Below, piece by piece: positions 31,343 to 41,999 of a DNA stretch of 64,000 nt. The stretch is from Mycobacterium celatum (GTDB lineage: Bacteria; Actinomycetota; Actinomycetes; Mycobacteriales; Mycobacteriaceae), in contig NZ_LQOM01000035.1 in NCBI RefSeq assembly GCF_002101595.1, forward strand, positions 1 to 64,000, read 5' to 3'. The first letter of the stretch is position 1. Each line of letters begins with the position of its first letter. The position numbers were made by a program, and so were the translations under genes. The notes beneath the pieces were generated by a model. The model was not told the origin of the DNA and ran no database searches. It saw nothing but the letters and a program-made list of their open reading frames with translations.

Positions 31343-33091
31343 CTACCCCGCCACCGTTGTCGTGATGTCGGCGGGCAGCCCGGCGGTTACCGACAGTTCC
31401 CGGGTTTCGCCAGTGAATCGGTTGCGCAGCTCGACCACGCCGTCGGCCCAGCCACGGCCCACTACGACTATCCAGGGCACCCCGAGCAGTTCGGCGTCCT
31501 TGAACTTCACCCCGGGCGATGCCTGGCGGTCGTCGAGCAGCACCTCGATGCCCAGCCGGTCCAAATCGCGGGCGAGGGTGGTGGCTCCGGTGCGCGCTTC
31601 GGCGTCCTTGTTGGCGATCACCACATGCACGTCGAACGGCGAAACGCTCGACGGCCAACGCAGACCCAGCTCGTCGTGGTGTTGTTCGGCGATCACGGCC
31701 ACCAGCCGCGATACCCCGACACCGTAGGAGCCCATGGTCAGCCGGACCGGTTTGCCGTCCTCGCCGAGCACGTCGGCGCTGAACGCATCGGTGTATTTGC
31801 GGCCGAGCTGGAAGATGTGAGCGATCTCGATGCCCCGGGCCGCGACCAGCGGCCCAGCGCCGTCCGGTGACGGGTCGCCGTCGCGCACCTCGGCGGCCTC
31901 GATGGTGCCGTCGGCGGTGAAGTCACGGCCGGCGACCAGTCCGACCACATGTTTGCCGGGTTGGTCGGCGCCGGTGATCCAGCTGGTGCCGTCCACGACC
32001 CGCGGGTCGACGAGATAGCGAATCCCGTTGTCGCGCAGTGCTTTCGGGCCGATATACCCCTTGACCAGGAATGGGTACCTGGCGAAATCGTCCTCGTCGA
32101 GCATTGTGTACTCGGCCGGTTCGAGGGCGGCGGCCAACCGCTTCTCGTCGACTTCGCGATCGCCCGGCAGCCCGATGCCCAGCAACTCCCGCTCGCCGCC
32201 GGGGTGGTGGACCTCGAGCAGCACGTTTTTCAGAGTGTCGGCGGCGGTGATCGTGCGGCCCAGGTCAGCGCGGTTGGCCCAGTCCACCAGGGTCGCGATC
32301 GTCGGGGTGTCGCCGGTGTCGTACACAACGGCCTCCGGCTGCCCGTCGATGGGCCGGCTCTCCGGGCGCGCCGTGATGACCGCCTCGACATTGGCCGCAT
32401 ACCCGGATTCCAGGCAGCGCACGAAGGTGTCTTCGCCGATGGGGCTTTCGGCCAAGAACTCCTCCGACGCGCTGCCGCCCATCGCGCCGGACACCGCCGA
32501 GACGATGACATAGCGGACCTGCAGCCGGTCGAACATGCGCTGGTACGCCTCGCGGTGCGAGTGGTAGGCGGCCTTGAGTCCGGCGTCGTCGATGTCGAAG
32601 GAGTAGGAGTCCTTCATCACGAACTCCCGGACCCGCAGGATGCCGGCCCGGGGGCGCGCCTCGTCGCGGTACTTGTTCTGGATTTGGTACAGCACCAGCG
32701 GAAAGTCCTTGTAGGAGCTGTACTCCCCCTTCACCGTCAACGTGAACAGCTCTTCGTGGGTGGGGGCCAGTAGGTAGTCGTTGCGACGGCGGTCCTGCAG
32801 CCGAAAGATGGTGTCGCCGTATTCCGTCCACCGGTTGGTGGTCTCGTACGGGCCGCGCGGCAACAGCGCGGGGAACAGGATTTCCTGCCCGCCAATCGCA
32901 TTCATCTCCTCGCGGACAACCCGTTCGATCTTGCGCAGCACGCGCAGCCCGAGCGGCAGCCAGCTGTACAGGCCGGGCGCGATCGGGCGGACGTAGCCGG
33001 CCCGGATCAGCAGCTTGTGGCTGGGGACCTCCGCGTCCGCGGGATCGTCGCGCAGCGTGCGCAGGAACAACTCGGACATCCGGGTGATCAC
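31343..33091 (-). CDS. proS: Prolyl-tRNA synthetase
   Basis: A 582-aa bacterial-type class II synthetase, the same length as Rv2845c. It starts at GTG 33091 ([20 protein letters not shown]). Motif 2 region ([26 protein letters not shown]), the editing (INS) domain between residues ~230 and ~390, motif 3 ([20 protein letters not shown]) and the anticodon-binding C-terminus are all present. It converges on the DUF4439 gene with a 6-bp gap. Confidence 0.97.
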   Translation of the reverse strand: MITRMSELFLRTLRDDPADAEVPSHKLLIRAGYVRPIAPGLYSWLPLGLRVLRKIERVVREEMNAIGGQEILFPALLPRGPYETTNRWTEYGDTIFRLQDRRRNDYLLAPTHEELFTLTVKGEYSSYKDFPLVLYQIQNKYRDEARPRAGILRVREFVMKDSYSFDIDDAGLKAAYHSHREAYQRMFDRLQVRYVIVSAVSGAMGGSASEEFLAESPIGEDTFVRCLESGYAANVEAVITARPESRPIDGQPEAVVYDTGDTPTIATLVDWANRADLGRTITAADTLKNVLLEVHHPGGERELLGIGLPGDREVDEKRLAAALEPAEYTMLDEDDFARYPFLVKGYIGPKALRDNGIRYLVDPRVVDGTSWITGADQPGKHVVGLVAGRDFTADGTIEAAEVRDGDPSPDGAGPLVAARGIEIAHIFQLGRKYTDAFSADVLGEDGKPVRLTMGSYGVGVSRLVAVIAEQHHDELGLRWPSSVSPFDVHVVIANKDAEARTGATTLARDLDRLGIEVLLDDRQASPGVKFKDAELLGVPWIVVVGRGWADGVVELRNRFTGETRELSVTAGLPADITTTVAG

Positions 33092-33108
33092 AGCGCGCAA
33101 GCCTAAGC

Positions 33109-33152
33109 GGCGGCTGCGAGCGCGGCGAAGCCGGGCGCGGCAGGTCGCCGCC
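33109..33152 (+). repeat. GC-rich dispersed hairpin repeat, copy B
   Basis: Between proS and efpA. The segment 33118-33152 differs from copy A by 5 of 35 bases. Two of the differences sit opposite each other in the hairpin tip (GGC-GAA-GCC here, GCC-GAA-GGC in copy A). On its far side lie inverted repeat arms CCGCGAAAC (about 33178) and GTTTCGCGG (about 33232), which may form the efpA terminator. Confidence 0.6.
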
Positions 33153-33248
33153 AACGGCTTCTGTGAGCGTTGACGATCCGCGAAACAGCAGCTACGGCTG
33201 TGATCCGCGGCGAATCACGACCGTGGCTTCCGTTTCGCGGGAGGGAGG

Positions 33249-34844
33249 CTACAGCTCGCCGGCGTCGAGGGCTTGCTGGACTTCCTGGGCGTGCGCCACC
33301 TGCTGGGCGCTGTAGCCGATCAGCAGTGACACCCCGCCGACGAGGAGTGCCACGCCGGCCACCCACAGCAGCCCGTAGGTGTAGCCGTGGTCCAGCGCGT
33401 GCAGCTGGGCGGCGTTCATGTCCTTCACCGGCCCGTTGACGCCGCCCAGGTACAGCGTGCGCGACGTGATGACGGCCTGGATGACGGCCAGCACCACCGG
33501 CCCGCCCAGGTTCTGCAGCATCAGCGCGATCGCCGAGGTCGGGCCGATGCGGTCGAACCCGACGCCCGCGATGGCCGACAGCGCCAGCGGGACGATGATC
33601 ATGCCGATGCCGATGCCGCCGACCACGACCGGCATCACCAGGTTCGGGAAGTACGGGATGCTGGCGTTGAGCGTCGAGCCGTACAGCATCGCGCCCAGCA
33701 CCAGGATGCCGCCGCTGATCACCACAACCCGCGGCGGGAACCACGACACCAGCTGTGACGCCGCGCCCAGGCCAATGCCCATGGCGATCGCGAACGGGAT
33801 GAAGCCGACGCCGGCGCGCAGCGCGCTGTAGCCCATGATGTCCTGCACGTACAGCCCGATCAGCACGGTCAGGGTGAACAGCACGCCGCCGCCTAGGAAC
33901 ATGGCCGCGAACGTGGCCAGCCGATTGCGGTCGAAGAACAGGTCGAACGGCACGACGGGATTCTCGGCGGTGCGCTCCACGACCGCGAACGCCACGAACG
34001 CGGCCATGGCCACCAGAGCCGAACCGATCGTGGTGACCGAGATCCAGCCCTTCTCCGGTCCCATCGAGAACGCGAACACCGCAGCCGTGCAGGCCAGCGT
34101 GGCCAGCACGGCCCCGGTGGCGTCAAGCTTCATCCGCGCCTTGACGGTTTCCCGCAGCGTGGTGCGGGCCAGGTAGATCATCACCAGCCCGATCGGCACA
34201 TTCACCAAAAACGCCAGCCGCCAGGACACCTCGGTCAGCGCCCCGCCGACCACCAGGCCCATCACCGAGCCGACGCCGGTCATCGCGCCGAACACTGCCG
34301 TCGCGGCGTTGCGTGCCGGCCCCTTCGGGAACGTGGTCGCCACCAGCGCCAGAGCGGTCGGCGAGGCGATCGCCGCGCCGATGCCCTGCAGCAGCCGGGC
34401 GATGACCAGGGTGGCCTCGTCCCACGCGATCCCGCACAGCGCGGACGCGATCGTGAACAGGGCTACGCCGACGATGAACGTGCGCTTGCGGCCGATGGTG
34501 TCGCCGAGCCGGCCACCGAGCAGCATCAATCCGCCGAACGTCAGCACGTAAGCGGTGATCACCCAGCTTCGCCCGGCGTCGGACAGGCTGAGCTCGTTTT
34601 GGATCTTCGGCAGCGCGACGATGGCGATGGTGCCGTCCATCGTCGCCATCAGCTGCATGCCGGCAATAGCGATCACTGCGGCGAAGAACCGGCGCGACGG
34701 GCGCCACTCCGGCAAGTATTTGCTGAAACGGCCTAACACCGATTGCGGTGTGGGCGTAGGCATGGAAGGCATCGGGACCGCTCGTTCGGGGCGTTCGGTT
34801 GTCCAGCTCTGGACAGCCTGCTCTGCGTCATTAAGAGCCGTCAT
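33249..34844 (-). CDS. efpA: EfpA, MFS multidrug/lipid exporter
   Basis: A 531-aa DHA2-type major facilitator with 14 predicted helices, Rv2846c counterpart. Signature motifs: GRLGDTIGRKRTFIVG in the loop after helix 2 and the antiporter-motif-like region VMGLVVGGALTEVSWRLAFLVNVPIG. Implicated in drug tolerance, and essential in M. tuberculosis. A candidate promoter with a -10 TAGGGT (34853-34858, minus strand) places the likely transcript start at or near the ATG, so the message may be leaderless. The gap to cysG is only 33 bp. Confidence 0.95.
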   Translation of the reverse strand: MTALNDAEQAVQSWTTERPERAVPMPSMPTPTPQSVLGRFSKYLPEWRPSRRFFAAVIAIAGMQLMATMDGTIAIVALPKIQNELSLSDAGRSWVITAYVLTFGGLMLLGGRLGDTIGRKRTFIVGVALFTIASALCGIAWDEATLVIARLLQGIGAAIASPTALALVATTFPKGPARNAATAVFGAMTGVGSVMGLVVGGALTEVSWRLAFLVNVPIGLVMIYLARTTLRETVKARMKLDATGAVLATLACTAAVFAFSMGPEKGWISVTTIGSALVAMAAFVAFAVVERTAENPVVPFDLFFDRNRLATFAAMFLGGGVLFTLTVLIGLYVQDIMGYSALRAGVGFIPFAIAMGIGLGAASQLVSWFPPRVVVISGGILVLGAMLYGSTLNASIPYFPNLVMPVVVGGIGIGMIIVPLALSAIAGVGFDRIGPTSAIALMLQNLGGPVVLAVIQAVITSRTLYLGGVNGPVKDMNAAQLHALDHGYTYGLLWVAGVALLVGGVSLLIGYSAQQVAHAQEVQQALDAGEL

Positions 34845-34865
34845 AAGGCGCTACCCTACAGTAAT

Positions 34866-34882
34866 CTTAATATTCGCTTAAG
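34866..34882. promoter_or_regulatory. Inverted repeat before efpA
   Basis: CTTAA (34866-34870) and TTAAG (34878-34882) flank a 7-bp A+T-rich spacer, about 22 bp upstream of the efpA ATG and 8 bp upstream of the candidate -10. This pocket of A+T in a GC-rich genome resembles a repressor or activator site for efpA. Binding protein unknown. Confidence 0.4.
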
Positions 34883-36074
34883 TACCGAAAGCGGCCACTG
34901 CGCCGATCACGATGATCGCCGGAGGTCGAATACCTTCCGCTCGAATCTTTTCCGGCGCGTCGCCGAGCGTCGCCCGCAACGTGCGTTCGGCAGCCGTCGT
35001 CCCGTGCTCTACCACGAGCACCGGTGTATCCGCAGGTCGGCCGCCTTTCAGCAGGGCTGTGGTGAAAAGTTCGATGCGCTCGACGGCCATCAGCAAAACA
35101 ATCGTGCCGGATAGCGCGGCCAATGCGTCCCAATTCACTAACGATTCGGGCTCCCCCGGGGCAATATGCCCGCTGACCACCACAAATTCGTGGTTGACGG
35201 CGCGATGAGTGACCGGCACACCCACCGATGCGGGCACCGCTATGGCGCTCGTCACACCCGGCACGACGGTCACCGGAACGCCGGCGTCGGCGCAGGCCAG
35301 GACTTCCTCGTAGCCGCGCGCGAACACGAACGGGTCGCCTCCTTTGAGGCGCACCACGAATTGCCCGGCCTTGGCCCGCTCGATCATCACCGCGTTGATG
35401 GTGTCCTGGGCCATCGCCCGCCCGTATGGGATCTTCGCGGCGTCGATCACCTCGACGTGCGGCGGCAGCTCGGCGAGCAGTTCCGGTGGCGCCAGCCGGT
35501 CAGCGACGACGACGTCGGCCTGGGCGAGCAGCCGGCGGCCGCGCACGGTGATCAGTTCCGGGTCGCCGGGGCCACCGCCGACCAGCGCCACCCCGCCGCG
35601 GATCACGTCGTCGCTTTCGGCGGTGATGAGCCCACGCTGTAGCGCCTCCCGGATGGCCGAGCGGATCGCCGCCGATCGGCGGTGTTCACCGCCGGCCAGC
35701 ACGCCTACCGACAGCCCGGCGTAGTCGAATGTCGCCGGGGTTACGGCGCTGCCCTCGACGGCGATGTCGGCGCGCACGCAGAAGATCCGCCGCCGGTCGG
35801 CTTCGGCGACCACCGCCGCGTTCACCTGCGCGTCGTCGGTGGCCGCGATCGCATACCAGGCGCCGTCGAGGTCGCCGTCGCGATACTCGCGCAGCGACAA
35901 CTGGATTCGGGTCATCGCTTCAACCGCGGGGGTGGCCGAGCGGGTGATGACGTGCACGTCGGCGCCGCTGGCAACCAGCAGCGGCAGCCGGCGTTGCGCG
36001 ACGGTGCCGCCGCCCACCACGACGACCTTCTTGCCGGTCAGCCGCAACCCGGCCAGGTAGGCGTTCTCGGTCAT
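34878..36074 (-). CDS. cysG: CysG-like uroporphyrin-III C-methyltransferase / precorrin-2 dehydrogenase
   Basis: A 398-aa fused siroheme/cobalamin enzyme, Rv2847c counterpart. N-terminal dehydrogenase-ferrochelatase part (about 1-150): VVVGGGTVAQRRLPLLVASGADV. C-terminal SAM-dependent methyltransferase (SUMT) with GGGPGDPELITVRGRRLLAQADVVV and VVRLKGGDPFVFARG. It directs uroporphyrinogen III toward precorrin-2 and siroheme. It overlaps the cobB stop by 4 bases; efpA follows. Confidence 0.94.
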   Translation of the reverse strand: MTENAYLAGLRLTGKKVVVVGGGTVAQRRLPLLVASGADVHVITRSATPAVEAMTRIQLSLREYRDGDLDGAWYAIAATDDAQVNAAVVAEADRRRIFCVRADIAVEGSAVTPATFDYAGLSVGVLAGGEHRRSAAIRSAIREALQRGLITAESDDVIRGGVALVGGGPGDPELITVRGRRLLAQADVVVADRLAPPELLAELPPHVEVIDAAKIPYGRAMAQDTINAVMIERAKAGQFVVRLKGGDPFVFARGYEEVLACADAGVPVTVVPGVTSAIAVPASVGVPVTHRAVNHEFVVVSGHIAPGEPESLVNWDALAALSGTIVLLMAVERIELFTTALLKGGRPADTPVLVVEHGTTAAERTLRATLGDAPEKIRAEGIRPPAIIVIGAVAAFGT

Positions 36075-37432
36075 CGGCTAACTCTAGAGGCCGCGGCGCG
36101 GGCCACGAAGCGCGCCACCGCATCCGGCGCCGCCGCGGGATGGGTGTGCAGGTATGCGGCGTGCACGCCGTCGTGCACGGCGCCGTCACGCGTGCCGTTG
36201 TCCCGGTAAACCCACGCCGGCTCGTAGGTTGTGCTGAAAGTGACTGTGGTGCGGTGGAATTCGTGTCCCACCACCCGCTGGCCGGCCCTGTACAGCGGCG
36301 AATCGGCCACTGCGACCGCGTCGCGGTAGCCCAAGGTCAGGCGCTCGGTGAACCACGCCGATCCGGCCAGCACGTCGCACATCGGGTACCCGTCGAGTTC
36401 GGACACCAGATACACCAGCCCGGCGCATTCGGCGTGCACCGGAGCCCCGGCCGCGGCCAGTGCATTGATCTGCCGGCGGGCGACGTCGTTGCCGGACAAT
36501 TCCGCGGCGAACTGCTCGGGGAAACCTCCGGGCAGGAGCACTGCGTCGGCGTTGTCGGGCAGTGGGTCGACCAGCGGATCGAATTCGGCCACGTCCGCCC
36601 CGGCGGCCCGCAGCAACTCCGCATGTTCGGCGTAGCCGAAAGTGAACGCCTTTCCACTGGCCAGCGCGACGGTGATGCCGTGGGGGGCCGCGCCGATTTC
36701 AGCCGCCGGATCCCACGGCGCGTCGGTCACCCGGTTTCGGGCTGCGGCGAATACGGCTTCGACGTCGACATGGCGAGCGATCAGCGCCGTCATCGCCTCC
36801 ACGCACCGCTGCGCGCGACGGCCGTACTCGGCCGCGGTGACCAACCCGAGATACCTTGTCGGCACCTCGATTTCGTCGCTGCGCGCAATGGCGCCCAGCA
36901 CCGGGATGCCCGCATGCTCGCAGGCCTGCCGCAATACCTGTTCGTGTCTGGGCGAACCGACCCGGTTGAGAATGACACCGGCGATCCGGGTCTTGCTGTC
37001 GAAGGTCGAAAACCCGTGCAGGAGTGCGGCGACGCTGTGGCTCTGCCCGCGGGCGTCGACCACCAGGACGACCGGGGCACCCACCAGGGCGGCGACGTGC
37101 GCGGTGGACCCCGTCGCCGGCAGGCCGGCGCCCGCGTCGATGCGGCCGTCGAAAAGCCCCATCACGCCCTCAATCACGGCGATGTCGGCACCGGCGGCGC
37201 CGTGCCTGTACAGCGGTCCGACGAGGTGTTCGCCCACCAGGACCGGGTCCAGGTTGCGGCCGGGGCGGCCGGCGGCCAGCGTGTGGTAACCGGGGTCGAT
37301 GAAGTCCGGGCCGACCTTGAACGGCGCGACGACGTGGCCGGCTTGCCGGAGTGCGCCGATCAAACCCGTTGCGACCGTGGTCTTTCCGCTGCCCGAGGCG
37401 GGGGCGGCGACGACGACCGCGGGCGGGGTCAT
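36071..37432 (-). CDS. cobB: Hydrogenobyrinate/cobyrinate a,c-diamide synthase
   Basis: A 453-aa ATP- and glutamine-dependent amidase, Rv2848c counterpart. Start MTPPAVVVAAPASGSGKTTV (37432) carries the P-loop; IEGVMGLFDG is the ATP-domain switch region, and the C-terminal class-I glutamine amidotransferase domain has its Cys in HAECAGLVYL and a His near the end. A longer frame upstream runs through the cobO-cobB palindrome and is not the start. Final gene pair cobB-cysG overlaps as ATGA. Confidence 0.95.
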   Translation of the reverse strand: MTPPAVVVAAPASGSGKTTVATGLIGALRQAGHVVAPFKVGPDFIDPGYHTLAAGRPGRNLDPVLVGEHLVGPLYRHGAAGADIAVIEGVMGLFDGRIDAGAGLPATGSTAHVAALVGAPVVLVVDARGQSHSVAALLHGFSTFDSKTRIAGVILNRVGSPRHEQVLRQACEHAGIPVLGAIARSDEIEVPTRYLGLVTAAEYGRRAQRCVEAMTALIARHVDVEAVFAAARNRVTDAPWDPAAEIGAAPHGITVALASGKAFTFGYAEHAELLRAAGADVAEFDPLVDPLPDNADAVLLPGGFPEQFAAELSGNDVARRQINALAAAGAPVHAECAGLVYLVSELDGYPMCDVLAGSAWFTERLTLGYRDAVAVADSPLYRAGQRVVGHEFHRTTVTFSTTYEPAWVYRDNGTRDGAVHDGVHAAYLHTHPAAAPDAVARFVARAAASRVSR

Positions 37433-37444
37433 GGTGTCCCCCCC

Positions 37445-37512
37445 TGCCGCGAGCGTGCGCAAACCCGGCCCTCGACACGGCGTGTCGGCCGGGGACACGC
37501 ACGCTCGCGGCA
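37445..37512. repeat. Palindromic REP-like element between cobO and cobB
   Basis: Perfect 15-bp arms TGCCGCGAGCGTGCG (37445-37459) and CGCACGCTCGCGGCA (37498-37512) enclose a second hairpin, CGACAC-GGC-GTGTCG. As RNA it forms a long stem with a branched head. It is the only sizeable gap inside the mqo-efpA gene run, so it may act in mRNA processing or partial termination that lowers cobB expression, or be an inserted repeat. Confidence 0.7.
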
Positions 37513-37520
37513 AAAGGGGG

Positions 37521-38135
37521 TCACCACTCGATGCCCTTTTGGCCCTTACGACCGACATCCATCGGATGCTTGACCTTCGTCATCTCGGTGACCAGATCGG
37601 CGGCGTCGACCAGCCGCGGCGGGGCGTCGCGTCCGGTGATCACCACATGCTGGCTGCCGGGGCGCGCCAGCAGGGTATCCACCACCTCGTCGACGTCGAC
37701 CCAGCCCCACTTGAGCGGATAGGTGAACTCGTCGAGCACGTAGAAGTCGTGCCGATGTTCGGCCAGCCGCCGCGCGATCTCGGCCCAGCCGTCGGCGGCC
37801 GCCGCGGCGTGGTCGTCGTCGCTGCCGGCCTTACGCGACCAGGACCAGCCGGCCCCCATCTTGTGCCATTCCACCGCTCCCCCGACGCCGTGCTCGTCGT
37901 GCAGGCGGCCGAGCTGTCGAAATGCCGCCTCCTCGCCGACCTTCCATTTAGCGCTCTTGACGAACTGAAAGACCGCCACGCTCAGCCCGGAATTCCACGC
38001 CCGCAACGCCATGCCGAAGGCGGCCGTCGACTTTCCCTTGCCCGGGCCGGTGTGTACCGCCAGCACCGGCGTGTTGCGCCGGGCCCGGGTGGTCAACCCG
38101 TCATCGGGAACCTGCAGTGGACGGCCTTGGGGCAT
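37521..38135 (-). CDS. cobO: Cob(I)alamin adenosyltransferase
   Basis: A 204-aa CobO/BtuR-type enzyme, Rv2849c counterpart. P-loop-like VHTGPGKGKSTAAFGMALRA near residue 26, VLDEFTYPLKWGWVDVDEVV in the middle, and VITGRDAPPRLVDAADLVTEM near the end. It adds the 5'-deoxyadenosyl ligand to corrinoids using ATP. Between the chelatase-like gene (20-bp gap) and the palindrome upstream of cobB. Confidence 0.95.
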   Translation of the reverse strand: MPQGRPLQVPDDGLTTRARRNTPVLAVHTGPGKGKSTAAFGMALRAWNSGLSVAVFQFVKSAKWKVGEEAAFRQLGRLHDEHGVGGAVEWHKMGAGWSWSRKAGSDDDHAAAAADGWAEIARRLAEHRHDFYVLDEFTYPLKWGWVDVDEVVDTLLARPGSQHVVITGRDAPPRLVDAADLVTEMTKVKHPMDVGRKGQKGIEW

Positions 38136-38155
38136 AAGCGATTACCTTCCGATGC

Positions 38156-39961
38156 TCAGGCCGCGCCGCGCACGGCCCGGGTCAGACAGTCTGCCCGCAA
38201 CTGCTCCAGCCGCACCGTCGGCGCTCCGAGCTCACGGGCCAGCTGCTCCGCCAAACCCAGCCGGACAAACGACGTCTCGCAGTCCACCACCACCGAGGCA
38301 GCGCCTTCGGCGACGAGCAGAGCGGCCGCGGCGCGGCTGCGCCCCAAGGGATCCGGACCGGCGGTGGCCCGGCCGTCGGTGAGCACCACCACCAGCGGGC
38401 GGCGTAACCGGTCGCGGATCTTCTCGCGGAGCACCAGTTCGCGGGCGGCCAGCAGCCCCTCCGCGAGAGGGGTTTTGCCGCCGGTGTCGAACCGGGACAA
38501 TCGGCGTCCGGCGATGTGCGCCGACGACGTCGGCGGGAGCAGCAGTCGTGCGCCGTCGTGGCGGAAGGTGATCACCGCGACCTTGTCGCGGCGCTGATAG
38601 GCGTCGCGCAGCAGCGAGAGCGTGGCGCCGCTCACCGCGGCCATCCGGTCCCGCGCGGCCATCGAGCCGGACGCGTCGACGACGAAGATCACCAGGTTGC
38701 CTTCTCGGCCTTCGCGCACGGCACGACGAATATCGCTGGGCTGCAACCGAAGCCGGCCAGCCCCGTCCGAGTGTTCGGCGGCGGCCAGCACGCTGGCGAA
38801 CAGGTGCAGGCCGTGACCGTCTGTGTCGCTGGAGGCCACCACGGCGCCGGTGGCGTTGCGGGCCCGGGATCGGCGGCCCGGTGCTCCTTCGCCGACGCCG
38901 GGGACGGTGAGCGCGCGGATCCGGAAGGTGGCCGACGGCGGTGCACTGGGTTTCGGGGCTTGCGGTGCGGAACTCTGGTGTGGCGCCGCATCTTCGGCGC
39001 TCTGGCCACCGCCCGGCGGGTCAGGGTCGGGCTCCGGGTCATCCTGGCCGGCTTGCTCGAGTGCCGTGTCGAGTTGCTCGCGGTCGATGCCGGGCTCGTC
39101 GAACGGGTCGCGGCGGCGCCGGTGCGGCAACGCCAACTCGGCGGCCACCCGGATGTCGGACTCGTCGACCGTGTCGGCGCCGCGCCAGGCGGCGTGCGCC
39201 ACCGCGGTGCGCGCCACCACCAAATCGGCGCGCATCCCGTCGACGTCGAATGCCGCGCACAGCGCCGCGATGCGGCGTAACTCGGTGTCCGGCAACACGA
39301 TATCGTCAACCTGAGCCCGGGCCGTGGCGATGCGGTTGGCCAGCTCGGCGTCCGCGTCGGCATACCCGGCGGCGAAGCCCTCCGGATCGGACTCGTACGC
39401 CATTCGTTGCCGGATCACCTGCACCCGCACGTCGACGTCGCGCGAGGCGTGAACGTCGACGGTCAGCCCGAAGCGGTCCAGCAACTGCGGACGCAGTTCC
39501 CCCTCCTCCGGGTTCATCGTTCCGATCAGCACGAACCGCGCCTCGTGGGAATGCGAGATGCCGTCGCGTTCGACGTGCACCCGGCCCATCGCGGCCGCGT
39601 CGAGCAGCAGGTCGACCAGATGGTCGTGCAGCAGGTTGACCTCGTCGACGTAGAGCACGCCGCCGTGGGCGCGGGCCAGCAGCCCCGGCGAGAAGGCGTG
39701 CTCGCCGTCGCGCAGCACCCGCTGCAAGTCCAGCGAGCCGACAACCCGGTCTTCGGTGGCGCCGATCGGCAGTTCGACCAGCCGAGCGTCTTCGGAGGCG
39801 GCCGACAGCAGCGCGGCCAGCCCGCGCACGGCCGTGGACTTGGCGGTGCCCTTCTCGCCGCGGATCAGCACCCCGCCGATCTCCGGGCGCACCGCGCACA
39901 GGATCAACGCCAGGCGCAGCTGTTCGTGGCCGACGATCGCGCTGAACGGATAGGGCTTCAC
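38156..39961 (-). CDS. Magnesium/cobalt-chelatase-like AAA+ / VWA protein
   Basis: A 601-aa fusion of a ChlI/BchI-like AAA+ ATPase and a ChlD-like von Willebrand A domain, Rv2850c counterpart, with GTG start. Walker A is [15 protein letters not shown] (about 36-50), Walker [12 protein letters not shown], and the C-terminal VWA domain has MIDAS residues in [13 protein letters not shown] (about 430). A Pro/Glu-rich linker (290-350) joins them. In cobalamin clusters such ATPases work with a CobN-type large subunit to insert cobalt; no CobN is in view, so the role remains inferred. The stop of the following gene overlaps this start. Confidence 0.88.
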   Translation of the reverse strand: MKPYPFSAIVGHEQLRLALILCAVRPEIGGVLIRGEKGTAKSTAVRGLAALLSAASEDARLVELPIGATEDRVVGSLDLQRVLRDGEHAFSPGLLARAHGGVLYVDEVNLLHDHLVDLLLDAAAMGRVHVERDGISHSHEARFVLIGTMNPEEGELRPQLLDRFGLTVDVHASRDVDVRVQVIRQRMAYESDPEGFAAGYADADAELANRIATARAQVDDIVLPDTELRRIAALCAAFDVDGMRADLVVARTAVAHAAWRGADTVDESDIRVAAELALPHRRRRDPFDEPGIDREQLDTALEQAGQDDPEPDPDPPGGGQSAEDAAPHQSSAPQAPKPSAPPSATFRIRALTVPGVGEGAPGRRSRARNATGAVVASSDTDGHGLHLFASVLAAAEHSDGAGRLRLQPSDIRRAVREGREGNLVIFVVDASGSMAARDRMAAVSGATLSLLRDAYQRRDKVAVITFRHDGARLLLPPTSSAHIAGRRLSRFDTGGKTPLAEGLLAARELVLREKIRDRLRRPLVVVLTDGRATAGPDPLGRSRAAAALLVAEGAASVVVDCETSFVRLGLAEQLARELGAPTVRLEQLRADCLTRAVRGAA

Positions 39962-40485
39962 GGGTGGGCCTCGGCTCCGGTCCCGGGCCCGCCCGCCGAC
40001 GATGCAGGCCGTGGAACGGCCTGAGGAGGAGGCGGGCTGGCCGGCCGCAGCATGGGCACGTGCGGAATGCCGTCCTCGACGAAATCCTCACCGGCGCGGA
40101 CGAAGCCGTGCCGGGCGTACATGTCCGCCAGGTATGCCTGTGCGTCGATGCGGCACGGGTAATCGCCCACCTCGGCCAGTGCGGCGCGCAGCAGCCGAGT
40201 GGTGTGCCCCTGTCCGCGAGCGCGGCGCTGGGTACACAGCCTCCCGATGCGGAACGCCTTCTCGCCGCCGGCGTGTTCTTCCATCAGCCGCAACGTGCAG
40301 ATCACTTCTCCGTCGGGAGCTTCCAGCCAGAAGTGCCGGGTTTCGGCAAGCAGATCACGCCCGTCAAGCTCGGGATACGGGCATGCCTGCTCCACGACGA
40401 ACACCTCCACTCGCAGCTTGAGCAGCTCGTAAAGGGTGCGTGCGTCAAGGTCTTTGGCCCACGCGCGGCGCAGCGAGACCGTCAT
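39958..40485 (-). CDS. GNAT-family (ElaA-like) N-acetyltransferase
   Basis: A 175-aa acetyltransferase, Rv2851c counterpart. GNAT acetyl-CoA loop [20 protein letters not shown], ElaA-type N-terminus [16 protein letters not shown], and [27 protein letters not shown]. The last ~25 residues are a Pro/Ala-rich extension not needed by the fold. Target unknown. Overlaps both neighbours by 4 bases (mqo upstream, chelatase-like gene downstream). Confidence 0.88.
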   Translation of the reverse strand: MTVSLRRAWAKDLDARTLYELLKLRVEVFVVEQACPYPELDGRDLLAETRHFWLEAPDGEVICTLRLMEEHAGGEKAFRIGRLCTQRRARGQGHTTRLLRAALAEVGDYPCRIDAQAYLADMYARHGFVRAGEDFVEDGIPHVPMLRPASPPPPQAVPRPASSAGGPGTGAEAHP

Positions 40486-41939
40486 AAGCCCAACACCTTG
40501 CTGCCCCACGACCACACCTCCTCGAACAGCGCCGGCTCGTGCGACAACGTAGCCCCCAGCGACGGCACCATCTCCTTGAGGGTCGGCAGCCACGACTGGT
40601 AGCGCCCGCCGAAGCAGCGCTCCAGCACCTCCAACATTGCCGACACGGCCGTGGACGCGCCCGGCGAGGCCCCGAGCAGTCCCGCGATGCTGCCGTCGGC
40701 ACCGATCAGGACCGTGGTGTCGAATTCGAGCGCTCCGCCCCGGATCACCTGCACCCGCTGGCCGGCGACGACCAGCTCCCAGTCGGAATCCGTTGCGTTG
40801 GGGGCGAATTCGCGCAGCGCGTCCATCCGCTCGCGGTGCGACAGGGGCAGCTGGCCGATCAGGTAGTTCACCAGCCTGCGCTGGCGGACGCCGACCCTCA
40901 GCAGCGACGCAAGGTTGTCCGGCCGCACCGAGCGCGGGAGATCGCTGACTCGGCCCTGTTTGAGGAACCTCGGCGACCAGCTGGCGAACGGCCCGAACAA
41001 CAACCAGGACTTGCCATTGACGATCCGCGCATCCAGATGCGGCGCGGTGATGCCGGGCGCGCCGGGCGCGGGAAGGCCGTACACCTTGGCCCGGTGCCCA
41101 CCGGCAACCGCGGGATTGCCACTGCGCAAGAACTGCCCGCCGATCGGGAAGCCGCCGAATCCGCCGACCTCCTTGATGCTGGAGCGCTGTAGCAGCCGCA
41201 GCGCGCCGCCGCCGGCGCCGACGAACACGAATTTTGCGTTCAGCATGAGATTTTCGTCGGTGCGGCGGTTGCGGACCATCAGCGTCCAGCTGCCGTCGCG
41301 CTGACGGTGCAGGTTGCGCACCTCGTGCCCGAACAGCGCCGCGGTGCCGCGCTGCTCGCCGTAGCCGATGAGTTGGCGGGCCAGCGCACCGAAGTCGACG
41401 TCGGTGCCGTCGGTGGCCCAGTTGAGCGCCACCGGCTCGGTGAAGTCGCGCCCGGCCGCCATGAGAGGCAGCCGCCGCGCGAACTCGTCGGCACCGACAA
41501 TGAATTCGGTGTGGGCGAACAACGGGTTGGCGGCCAGCGCCTCGCGGCGCCGGCGCAGGTAGTCGACCCGGTCGGCGCCCTGCACGAAGCTGACGTGCGG
41601 GATCGGGCTCAAGAACTCCCGCACGTCGGTGAGCATGCCGTTCTCCGCCGCGTACGCCCAGAACTGGCGGGTGACCTGGAACTGCTCGTTGACCCGCACC
41701 GCCTTGGAGATGTCGATCGAGCCGTCGGGCCGTTCGGGTGTGTAGAACAGCTCGCACAGTCCGGAGTGGCCGGTGCCGGCGTTGTTCCATGCCGCGCTGC
41801 TTTCGGCGGCGGCGCCGTCGAGGCGCTCGACGATCGTGATGGACCAGTCCGGTTCCAGCCGCCGCAGTAACGCGCCCAGCGTGGCGCTCATGATGCCCGC
41901 GCCCACCAGCACGACGTCGGTCTTCGCGGTCGTGGTCAT
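40482..41939 (-). CDS. mqo: Malate:quinone oxidoreductase
   Basis: A 485-aa FAD-dependent membrane-associated enzyme, Rv2852c counterpart, oxidising malate to oxaloacetate with transfer of electrons to menaquinone. N-terminal FAD-binding motif [20 protein letters not shown], then [33 protein letters not shown] and the C-terminal [19 protein letters not shown]. First gene of the run to efpA, with the promoter in the 60-bp divergent gap to the hydrolase gene. Confidence 0.96.
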   Translation of the reverse strand: MTTTAKTDVVLVGAGIMSATLGALLRRLEPDWSITIVERLDGAAAESSAAWNNAGTGHSGLCELFYTPERPDGSIDISKAVRVNEQFQVTRQFWAYAAENGMLTDVREFLSPIPHVSFVQGADRVDYLRRRREALAANPLFAHTEFIVGADEFARRLPLMAAGRDFTEPVALNWATDGTDVDFGALARQLIGYGEQRGTAALFGHEVRNLHRQRDGSWTLMVRNRRTDENLMLNAKFVFVGAGGGALRLLQRSSIKEVGGFGGFPIGGQFLRSGNPAVAGGHRAKVYGLPAPGAPGITAPHLDARIVNGKSWLLFGPFASWSPRFLKQGRVSDLPRSVRPDNLASLLRVGVRQRRLVNYLIGQLPLSHRERMDALREFAPNATDSDWELVVAGQRVQVIRGGALEFDTTVLIGADGSIAGLLGASPGASTAVSAMLEVLERCFGGRYQSWLPTLKEMVPSLGATLSHEPALFEEVWSWGSKVLGL

Positions 41940-41999
41940 TGGTCCTCAGGTTATCCCGGCGGGGTCGGGCGGGATCGGGCACGCTTTAAGCTGGCGGAC

